NCBI GenBank assembly: GCA_964442495.1
Contig: CAYTZN010000004.1
Location: 83,828-147,827 of the forward strand
Direction of reading: 5' to 3'
Source of the DNA: CAYTZN01 sp964442495
GTDB taxonomy: Bacteria > Pseudomonadota > Gammaproteobacteria > Legionellales > Legionellaceae
DNA: 64,000 bases
The translations under genes and the position numbers were made by a program. Below are positions 54,777 through 61,802 of this stretch, in pieces (position 1 is the first letter of the stretch; each line of letters starts with the position of its first letter). Below the pieces are notes generated by a model. The model was given only the letters and a program-made list of their open reading frames with translations. It did no database searches and was not told the DNA's origin.

Positions 54777-55525
54777 GATAAAGCCTGCACAACACCTGTA
54801 TCCTTATAAAAATTAAAGTCATAAACATTATCAAGGGAAAAGGGTGAAAAATTTGTAATAGTATCTTGAATTTCAAATCCTTCAGCCTCTTTAAGAAAGT
54901 CAATGAGTATCCAAAGAGCTGGTAGTAATATAATTTCGCATGTTATTTTTTTTAAGTAAGCGCATAAAAATAATTTCTTTAAAAGAAGAATAGGGGTTGA
55001 GCCTAAAAATCCAAGGCCGAAAAATAAGGTTAAATCTAGTGAAATTGCTAAAAATGAGGAAATTAGTATTCTGAAAAGTAAGCTTTTTCCGCTACATTTA
55101 AATTTTGCTATTAGGTAACTGTTAAAAAAACCTGAGAGACAAAAGCTGATTAGGGAGGCGAGAACAACTCTTGTGCTCGGTATTAGGACCAATTGAAAAG
55201 CATCCTGAATTTCCCTTCCAGGTGCTTCAGGAAGTATATTAATAATATGGATGAAGAAGATGTAGGATAAATTAATCATGCAGCCTGCCCACAGTGCTTG
55301 CCGAGCACTTTTATAACCATATATTTCAACAATAAGGCTATTTATTGCAACTGTAAAAGGAAAAGTTAAAAAGCCTCCCGTTAAAAAAATTCCACCCCAA
55401 AAAAGCATTTTTACAGCTAGTATATTGGATATTAACCAGCTAGAAGTGAATATCGCTATGAAAATACTTAAATACTTTGGAGTATGTGTTTTGGAAATAT
55501 TATTAGCAGGATTTATAACGAACAT
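54773..55525 (-). CDS. YhhQ/VUT-family membrane transporter
   Basis: 250 residues with about six membrane segments. LISNILAVKMLFWGGIFLTG, FPFTVAINSLIVEIYGYKSA and RQALWAGCMINLSYIF follow the conserved pattern of YhhQ (queuosine precursor transporter, DUF165), including the Glu in VEIYG. The usual family has a more conserved C-terminal half; here it is divergent. The likely substrate is a 7-deazaguanine precursor, but neighbours give no support for that. Confidence 0.75.
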   Translation of the reverse strand: MFVINPANNISKTHTPKYLSIFIAIFTSSWLISNILAVKMLFWGGIFLTGGFLTFPFTVAINSLIVEIYGYKSARQALWAGCMINLSYIFFIHIINILPEAPGREIQDAFQLVLIPSTRVVLASLISFCLSGFFNSYLIAKFKCSGKSLLFRILISSFLAISLDLTLFFGLGFLGSTPILLLKKLFLCAYLKKITCEIILLPALWILIDFLKEAEGFEIQDTITNFSPFSLDNVYDFNFYKDTGVVQALS

Positions 55526-55553
55526 GACATATCTACAATATTGAAAAAATCAG

Positions 55554-56228
55554 TTATTTTCTGGTATGCAAAATAGTAAGAACAACAGCCCCAATTATAT
55601 CATGCTCTATTTCGTTGTAAAATATTAACTCTGAACCAGTAATAATTGGCTGAAAAATCCACTTTGGGGAGTCAATAATGAGCTCTCTCAAAGAGAAGTC
55701 ATTTGATTTAGTAATTTTCACTAGAACAATATCGTTATCTAGGTATTCATCTTCGGGAGTGATTATTAACAAAGTACCTAGAGGATATCGTGGTTGCATA
55801 GAGGGTTTAGTTCTGAGTGCAAAAGTTTTTTTATCTAAATGAAGAGAAGGAGCACTAATCACAGGATACCAATCCTCCCATTCACAAAGATTTAATAAAT
55901 TGGGAGTGGAGCAAAATTTTTCTAATAAATTCCAATTAAGTATTGGAATAAAATGGGGTTTGTTTTCTTGAGTGAAAGTAATTGGCATATCGTTTTTTTC
56001 AATGAGTGAATCTACGCTTACATTAAAAAAATCGGCTATTTGACTTAATGTAGATATTCTTGGATCTGCTGTTTCACCCGAGACAACTCTTCTAATTGTC
56101 ATTGGCGATACGTTTAAGGCGCGTGCTAATTGAGCTTCTGATATTTTTCTAGAATGGATAAGTTTACGAATATTTGCAGAAATGACAAGAGCATCGGCGG
56201 AACTTAATGTCTTTTGTTTAACATTCAT
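55554..56228 (-). CDS. XRE-type repressor with S24 (LexA/CI-like) C-terminal domain
   Basis: 224 residues. The N-terminal helix-turn-helix is SEAQLARALNVSPMTIRRVV, then ISTLSQIADFFNVSVDSLI. The C-terminal S24-like domain has RTKPSMQPRYPLGTLLIITP, where the serine is at the nucleophile position, and DNDIVLVKITKS with the possible lysine. It lies 28 bases upstream of the transporter gene and heads a three-gene operon. Phage CI-type regulators are built this way, so it may control the island's genes, perhaps in response to damage. Confidence 0.8.
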   Translation of the reverse strand: MNVKQKTLSSADALVISANIRKLIHSRKISEAQLARALNVSPMTIRRVVSGETADPRISTLSQIADFFNVSVDSLIEKNDMPITFTQENKPHFIPILNWNLLEKFCSTPNLLNLCEWEDWYPVISAPSLHLDKKTFALRTKPSMQPRYPLGTLLIITPEDEYLDNDIVLVKITKSNDFSLRELIIDSPKWIFQPIITGSELIFYNEIEHDIIGAVVLTILHTRK

Positions 56229-56436
56229 TGATCTACTTACCTAATTATAAGTGTATGTTTAAAGGTATATCATATTTTATATCAAATTCGTTCTAAATTA
56301 ACAAATTTGTAACTGATGAAGGCGCGATTTTAAATGCGGTTAAATCGTATGTGACCGGCGCATAGGTAGGAAAGTCGTCTGATCACACTGCCGTTTCATT
56401 AAAATTTGGGTGTCATTATTTTTGAGAGTGTTCATC

Positions 56437-57682
56437 TAACTGTGTCACCTCATTGATTATCTAAGTCTCAGGTTCAAACGGTCTTCAAAATAAATATGAA
56501 GCTGAGACGCGATAAGGGCCCAATTGTGCATAGGCTGATTCCATTTTTCCAGTACTTTTTGGCAAGCACAATAAATAAGCTTTATCGGAGCGTTTTCACT
56601 AGTGAATGCGCCTTAGTTCTTCAGGGTATTTGAAGAATTGAGATAAGGCTTCCCAGTTATTATTCCATGATTTCATAACAGCCGGGTATTTTTTGCCCCA
56701 TTTCTCTTCCAGTTCAAGCAAGTGATGCTCAGCCAAGTCTTTACTTGAGGCCTTATAAACAAGCTTTAAATCAGCCATAAATGCTTTTTAGTCTTTGCTA
56801 ACGACATATTTTAAGGAATTTCGTATTTGATGAACCACACACAGTTGAATTTCTGTTTTAGGAAAAACTTCAGCAATTGCCTCAGGGAACCCCTTAAGCC
56901 CATCAATACTTGCGATAAGAATATCCTCTACGCCCCGTGCTTTCAGATCATTTAAAACACCAAGCCAAAAGCGAGCACTTTCTGTTTCTGATAAATAAAG
57001 ACCTAAAATATCTTTTTTGCCTTCAGGAGTGACGGCAAGTACTGTATAAAATGCCTTACTTGTGACTTTGCCCTCAACACGTACTTTAAAATGCATGGCA
57101 TCTAAAAAGGCTATTGGATAAATAGATTCTAAAGGTCTATGACGCCATTCAGTGATCATAGGCAACAATTTATCTGTGATAAGACTGATTTTAGCTGATG
57201 ACACTTCAAGGCCATACATTTCAGCCAGGTGCTCACTGATAGCTTCATAGCTCATGCCCAGTGCATATAAAGCCAGTACTTTATTATCTAATGACTCATT
57301 CAATACTGTTTGACGCTTCTTAACAATTTCAGGTTCAAAAAGCCCTTCTCTGTCTCGTGGGGTTTCTAATTCAAAAACACCCGTAGTTGATTTCATGAGT
57401 TTTGATGTCTTGCCTTTACGACGGTTAGTGAGTCCTGACTCATGGCAATCGGTGAGATGTGCTTCCATGTCACTCTCTAAAGCCGCTTTAAGAAGCTCTT
57501 TAATCAGAGGGGTTAAGATACCGTCTTTACCAGTAAGAGACTGGCCAGACTTTAATTGAGTTAAGGCTTCTGTTTTAAAATCATTGAAATCAAAATTGGA
57601 TAAATCCATCTTTTTATTCTTACTCATGTGCACCTCTTTTAAGTGTTAAAATTATAACAAGTTAAAAGAGATGACACGGTTA
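56437..57682 (-). mobile_element. decayed IS256-family insertion sequence
   Basis: Imperfect inverted ends are visible: AACTGTGTCACCTC at 56438-56451 and the complement of AACCGTGTCATCTC at 57668-57681 (two differences in 14). Between them lies a broken transposase on the minus strand. No target duplication is seen outside these ends. About 75 bases appear to be missing compared with relatives. Confidence 0.75.
56457..57633 (-). pseudogene. IS256-family transposase with nonsense codon and internal deletion
   Basis: The first 281 codons are intact mutator-type transposase with the first two catalytic aspartates (FLDAMHFKV and ASIDGLKGF) and CVVHQIRNSLKYV. A TAA follows SKD at 56788. The same frame goes on as KAFMADLKLVYKASSKDLAE and then YPAVMKSWNNNWEALSQFFK. 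After PEELR the reading jumps frame to AFTSENAPIKLIYCACQ and ends IYFEDRLNLRLR. The missing piece between them normally carries TNTIEG with the third catalytic residue, so the enzyme is inactive. Confidence 0.85.
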
Positions 57683-58019
57683 TTTAAATACTACCTTATT
57701 TTTATAAAATAGCATTATCTACGGAGCTTAAGCGCGCTCAATTTCTTAACACACTCTTTTTATATAAGTGCAGTAGTGTTTAATTATTACAAGGTATACC
57801 CTTTTTGAATTCTCTATATTGCCTTTGCCAAGATAGCTTGGGACGACCAAAATAATTTATATGCTCCCATATTTCAGAACTGGCCATGATCCCTGGGTGA
57901 TCAAAATATTGCACATTGAGTTATTTTTAATATTTGCGATAATTTAATTACTATAAAGATATCTTTTATATCAAATAAAATATTTTATGTTGTTTAAATT
58001 TAAAATAATCAACAAACTA
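57683..58019. other. AT-rich non-coding region upstream of the RiPP promoter
   Basis: About 340 bases with no open frame, repeat array or RNA gene I can identify. It is strongly AT-rich and separates the dead IS256 element from the RiPP cluster. Confidence 0.5.
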
Positions 58020-58072
58020 GTTGAGTTACATAACATATTTGTTATAATTGCCGGGTTGTTGAGTTATACAAC
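58020..58072 (+). promoter_or_regulatory. putative RiPP promoter flanked by paired 15-bp operators
   Basis: TTGAGT (58021-58026) and TATAAT (58043-58048) are 16 bases apart and match a sigma-70 promoter. A 15-base element, GTTGAGTTACATAAC (58020-58034), overlaps the -35 box. A near copy, GTTGAGTTATACAAC (58058-58072), lies just past the expected start point. They agree in 13 of 15 bases and the second copy has complementary ends (GTTG/CAAC). This layout suggests a repressor binding both. The promoter call is from inspection only. Confidence 0.55.
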
Positions 58073-58093
58073 GATGATAAGCCAGCTTCATTG

Positions 58094-58177
58094 ATGGTTT
58101 CATTATCACCAAAGGTTCAGGAAGAAGCAAAACTGTTGGGCATAGCCGCTAAATGGAATAAGGTTGCTAGCCCTTAA
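58094..58177 (+). CDS. possible 27-residue leader peptide
   Basis: ATG to TAA, encoding MVSLSPKVQEEAKLLGIAAK then WNKVASP, between the promoter and the precursor, ending 17 bases before the precursor's ATG. The peptide looks helical and amphipathic. No strong ribosome binding site precedes it. It may be a leader peptide, a degenerate precursor or chance. Confidence 0.25.
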   Translation: MVSLSPKVQEEAKLLGIAAKWNKVASP

Positions 58178-58194
58178 GAAACATGGAGATAAAC

Positions 58195-58368
58195 ATGGAA
58201 AATAATAAAGAGCGGGTCCTCGCGTATAGCATGGCAAAGGTGATTGATCATGAGTCACTGTCTGACGTTTCAGGCGGAATGCAATTATCTAACACCCGAA
58301 CCTTAGGCCCGTCTGGGGGGATAGGTCAGGGAGCTGATGCTCGTATTGATGTAACGGTTGATTGGTGA
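58195..58368 (+). CDS. graspetide-type RiPP precursor peptide
   Basis: 57 residues from the ATG at 58195, which has GGAG six bases upstream; an in-frame ATG at 58183 overlaps that site and is less likely. The leader (MENNKERVLAYSMAKVI, then DHESLSDVSGG) ends in the double-glycine motif cut by C39 peptidases. The core after Gly-Gly is 29 residues: MQLSNTRTLGPSGG, then IGQGADARIDVTVDW. It has five Ser/Thr and three Asp spaced every four residues (core positions 20, 24, 28) but no Glu, Lys or Cys. Together with the ATP-grasp gene downstream this points to ester cross-links between Ser/Thr and Asp. The bond pattern cannot be read from sequence. Confidence 0.8.
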   Translation: MENNKERVLAYSMAKVIDHESLSDVSGGMQLSNTRTLGPSGGIGQGADARIDVTVDW

Positions 58369-58413
58369 AATAGCTACGCACATGTAGATGTGAAATGTAC
58401 CAATAAAGCACAT

Positions 58414-58446
58414 GAGCAGGGGGAGGCGAAAATTCTACCCCTGTTC
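58414..58446 (+). terminator. hairpin between precursor and maturase genes
   Basis: GAGCAGGGG pairs with CCCCTGTTC (one G-T wobble) across a 15-base loop, 45 bases after the precursor stop. Only TTTG follows, so it may be a leaky terminator or an mRNA-stabilising hairpin. Either would let precursor exceed enzyme, a common RiPP arrangement. Confidence 0.55.
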
Positions 58447-58520
58447 TTTGCCTGGATGTTTCATGAATTTTCTATTTTGTAAACCAACCCATAGCATTAA
58501 CGATAACAGCGAGCCAATAA

Positions 58521-59540
58521 ATGAAATTTTTAATTCCAACAGAGCCTGATGATACTCACGCGATACTTGCAAAAATTGCACTTGAAAACAAAGGGCATGA
58601 AGTTCGCCTTTTGTTCACAGCAGACCAGCCTACTAAATTAAAAAACTCGGTTTTGATTGATAACGATACGTATTTGTGGCGGAGTACGGATAAATACGAT
58701 TCTTATTTAGAGAATAATTACGATGTTGTCTGGTGGCGACGGCCTCGGAAACCTTATTTACCTAAAGAGGCCGCTCATCCCAGTGATTATAAATTTGTTA
58801 CTCGAGAAAATATTTTGTTTTATGAGGCTATCACGAACACGATGGCACCTAATGCATGGTGGATCAACAGTAAAGAAGCCGCCAAGCGGGCTAACTCAAA
58901 GTTACTCCAGCTTAAAATTGCAACCGAATGTGGAATGAATATTCCTACCACGCTCCTCTCAAATGATCCGCAAGATATTCGTTACTTTCTTCTCAAGCAT
59001 GAAGGCGAGGGTGTTGTTTATAAGCCGCTCTGTTCAAACTATTGGTTTGAAGAGCAACGAATGAAAATAGCGTATACCTCTAGAATTTCTTTTTTAGAGT
59101 TGCCTAACAATAAATTATTGCAAACCACACCGGGTATTTTTCAAAAAGAAATCAAGAAAAAATATGAACTCCGGGTGACCTGTTTTGGTGATTATATTGT
59201 GACGGCAAAGCTAAATTCTCAAGCACATATGGATGGCAAAGTGGATTGGCGTGCTATTCCAAACGGTGAAATGGACATAGAGCCCTACATATTGCCTGCA
59301 TCGCTTGAAAATAATATACGAAAGTTTATGCGCGCCTTAGGGTTAGTGTTTGGAACGTTAGATTTTATTGTTAGCGAAGATCATGAGTATGTGTTTCTTG
59401 AGGTGAATGAACAAGGGCAGTTTCTTTGGATGGAGGAATATAACGCGGACTTTAAAATGCTCGATATTTTCGTGAATTTTCTTTTGGTAAAATCAAAGTC
59501 ATTTAAATGGGATCCTAAAAAACAAGAGCATTTTATTTAG
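58521..59540 (+). CDS. MvdC/MvdD-like ATP-grasp peptide ligase (graspetide maturase)
   Basis: 339 residues of the microviridin-type ATP-grasp family. The N-terminal pre-grasp domain has VVWWRRPRKPYLP, where MvdC/D enzymes have WxRRP. ATP-binding GVVYKPLCSNYW gives the ATP-binding lysine, then TPGIFQKEIKKKYELRVTCF is the hallmark Q-x-x-I-x-K-x-Y-E-L-R-V-T block. The metal-binding end is FGTLDFIVSEDHEYVFLEVN followed by EQGQFLWMEE. Such enzymes activate Asp/Glu side chains with ATP and join them to Ser, Thr or Lys. It is the only ligase here, so it would make all rings. It lies 152 bases after the precursor. Confidence 0.88.
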   Translation: MKFLIPTEPDDTHAILAKIALENKGHEVRLLFTADQPTKLKNSVLIDNDTYLWRSTDKYDSYLENNYDVVWWRRPRKPYLPKEAAHPSDYKFVTRENILFYEAITNTMAPNAWWINSKEAAKRANSKLLQLKIATECGMNIPTTLLSNDPQDIRYFLLKHEGEGVVYKPLCSNYWFEEQRMKIAYTSRISFLELPNNKLLQTTPGIFQKEIKKKYELRVTCFGDYIVTAKLNSQAHMDGKVDWRAIPNGEMDIEPYILPASLENNIRKFMRALGLVFGTLDFIVSEDHEYVFLEVNEQGQFLWMEEYNADFKMLDIFVNFLLVKSKSFKWDPKKQEHFI

Positions 59541-59637
59541 CCGTATAGAAATAAAATGATGAGTATACAGTCTCAAAACATGCAACGACATTTGGATTTA
59601 AATAGTGCGAAAGCACATGCCGCACAAGGATTTTAAC

Positions 59638-60705
59638 ATGAATCAATTACTGTGTTTTATAATGAGTTTTATCTGCTGCCAACCCCTCATTGCCGGGGTT
59701 GTCGTGGACATTTATGGTGAAAATAAAAAAACATCAGAACAGATACTCCAAAAATATTCCAATAAAATTATTAACATTGAGCATTATATTATTGATAGTT
59801 ATGGTACTGATCAGGTTTTTGATGAAAAGAAAATAGAAACGCTGGTTAAAAAACGAGAGGATTTAAAGGAGCACATAAAAAATGAGTACCATCTTTTATA
59901 TATAGATTTTAGTTCAACCATTTATCCTGGTGAGAAAAATAGCTTTATCACTATTGAAGTCATTAACCATAAAGAGCCGGATAGGCTTCGCTTTGTTCAA
60001 ACGGATGTCAAACGTGAGTCCATTGATGTTAATGAAAAAAACAGAAAAAATGTGATAGATGACATGCTTATTTATACGCGTTTAGGTATTCCTTTGTCCT
60101 TAAAAAATACGGCAAGTCAAACAGATGATGCATGCCCTGTTTTTCATTGTTTTTGGGGGTTTAATGATGATGTGTTAAAGCCCTATTTGAAGGTTTTCAA
60201 TGCGGGAGTCGTTCATGAACGAAAGTTGATTATCGATACATTAAACAATAAAAAAGCTAACTCAGAGCGTCGTATTGCCGCGGGTTATTTGGTCGGGCAT
60301 TTTAGAGACCCACACGATATTGTTAAGGTATTGATGCCTTTTGTGTATGACCAAGATGCAGGTGTTCGAAATGCTGCCATGAGAGTGATTGGCGCAACGC
60401 TTGAAAAAGCCAAAATGACGCGATTAGACGTGTCGCCATTTTTAGATGTGTTGAATTCCCCATACACCACAGACCGTAATAAAGCCCTGTATGTATTGCT
60501 TGTCTTGGCTAATGACCAAAACGCAAAGCATTTAATCACCAAAAAGGGCGGGGATACTTTAGTCGCTTTACTAAAGCTAAAGCAGCCCAATAACCATGGT
60601 TTTGCTTACATGCTTTTAAAGAAAATCAGTGGTAAAGATTTTGGTGAAAACAACATCAAAGCTTGGAGGGAATGGGTTATTTCTGCAAAAACCTCTGTTG
60701 CATAG
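59638..60705 (+). CDS. exported HEAT-repeat-like protein of the RiPP cluster
   Basis: 355 residues from the ATG at 59638 (AAGGA just upstream), giving a signal peptide MNQLLCFIMSFICCQPLIAG. The first half of the mature protein is charged, with DFSSTIYPGEKNSFITIEVI. From about residue 200 helical repeats of the HEAT type follow (ERRIAAGYLVGHFRDPHDIV, DAGVRNAAMRVIGATLEKAK, TDRNKALYVLLVLANDQNAK). No enzymatic motif is seen. Its place between the ligase and the exporter suggests an immunity, receptor or periplasmic accessory role, which is inference. Confidence 0.7.
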   Translation: MNQLLCFIMSFICCQPLIAGVVVDIYGENKKTSEQILQKYSNKIINIEHYIIDSYGTDQVFDEKKIETLVKKREDLKEHIKNEYHLLYIDFSSTIYPGEKNSFITIEVINHKEPDRLRFVQTDVKRESIDVNEKNRKNVIDDMLIYTRLGIPLSLKNTASQTDDACPVFHCFWGFNDDVLKPYLKVFNAGVVHERKLIIDTLNNKKANSERRIAAGYLVGHFRDPHDIVKVLMPFVYDQDAGVRNAAMRVIGATLEKAKMTRLDVSPFLDVLNSPYTTDRNKALYVLLVLANDQNAKHLITKKGGDTLVALLKLKQPNNHGFAYMLLKKISGKDFGENNIKAWREWVISAKTSVA

Positions 60706-60779
60706 TCTTTTCCTCTTAAAGGGTGCCTAAGAAGCATCCTTTAAGTTCTCTCGTATAGCCAGCCTGCGTGATAACCATT

Positions 60780-61802
60780 ATGACCCATCGAGTTTTGTTT
60801 AGAAAAGAAGTCTTGGATGCTAGAAAAAATAGAAGCCACGGTAACGTTTTCATAAACACGCCAGTCAATTATAAACTATTAACCATCGGTATTTCAGTGT
60901 TCATGATTTCCCTTTTGTGGTTTATAAGCTGTGCTGAATTTTCAGAGAAATATGTGGTAAAGGGGTACCTTGAATCCACTAAAGGTGTTGCTAGTGTGTT
61001 CCCTATAAAACAAGGAGTTATTGAAACGTGCTTTGTTAAACAAGGCGATTTAATAAAGAAAGGTGACCCCTTATTTTTGGTGAATATTCAAGGGAATAAT
61101 TTGGACAGTAAAAATCATGGCCGTGTGCTTCAAAAGCTCATGATAAAGAAAAAATTAATCAATGAATCATTAGGGTATAAGCAAAAAAATGTGGAAAAAT
61201 TAAAAAAATTATTGCAAAAAAATTATATTTCTTCAGCAGAATATCATCTTAAACAGGATGAATTAGTAAGCCTTCTTTACCAAAAAAACACGCTTGAAAT
61301 GGAGCTGATACATTTTAAAAACAATAAATCCTATATGATTTTATCGCCAGTTGATGGCACAGTTGCAAGTGTTATTTACCATGAGGGCCAATCCACCAAA
61401 GAGGCAAAACCGCTCTTAAAGATACTACCTGGTCAATCGACACTGGTGGCTGAGTTATACATCCCTGTGCCTTACTCAGGATTTCTAACGTTAGAGGATG
61501 AGGTCATTGTTCGTTACGATGCTTATCCCTATGCTCATTTTGGCGTATCTAAAGCGCGAATTAGTGAGATAGGGCATAGCATTTTAATGGATGATGAAGA
61601 TGACAATAAACCCATCCGTATTGGTAAGCCTTATTATAAGGTTACTGCGTTGCTTGATAGGCAATTTGTAACAGCCTATGGCACTGATAGAAAAATCCAA
61701 CAAGGAATGACAATTTCGGGCGTTATTGTGGGTGTCAGGCGAAAAATTTGGCAGTGGATGTTAGACCCTATTTACCGTTTTTATGGGGAAATGTCTGCAT
61801 GA
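60780..61802 (+). CDS. HlyD-family membrane fusion (adaptor) protein
   Basis: About 340 residues. One N-terminal membrane span (LTIGISVFMISLLWFISCAE), a lipoyl half-motif (GVASVFPIKQGVIETCFVKQ then GDLIKKGDPLF), a coiled-coil hairpin, and the second half ILSPVDGTVASVIYHEGQST, followed by a beta-barrel part. It would link the inner-membrane exporter to an outer-membrane TolC-type channel, which is not encoded here. I use the ATG at 60780; the GTG at 60768 is also open. It overlaps the exporter gene by four bases (ATGA). Confidence 0.9.
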   Translation: MTHRVLFRKEVLDARKNRSHGNVFINTPVNYKLLTIGISVFMISLLWFISCAEFSEKYVVKGYLESTKGVASVFPIKQGVIETCFVKQGDLIKKGDPLFLVNIQGNNLDSKNHGRVLQKLMIKKKLINESLGYKQKNVEKLKKLLQKNYISSAEYHLKQDELVSLLYQKNTLEMELIHFKNNKSYMILSPVDGTVASVIYHEGQSTKEAKPLLKILPGQSTLVAELYIPVPYSGFLTLEDEVIVRYDAYPYAHFGVSKARISEIGHSILMDDEDDNKPIRIGKPYYKVTALLDRQFVTAYGTDRKIQQGMTISGVIVGVRRKIWQWMLDPIYRFYGEMSA

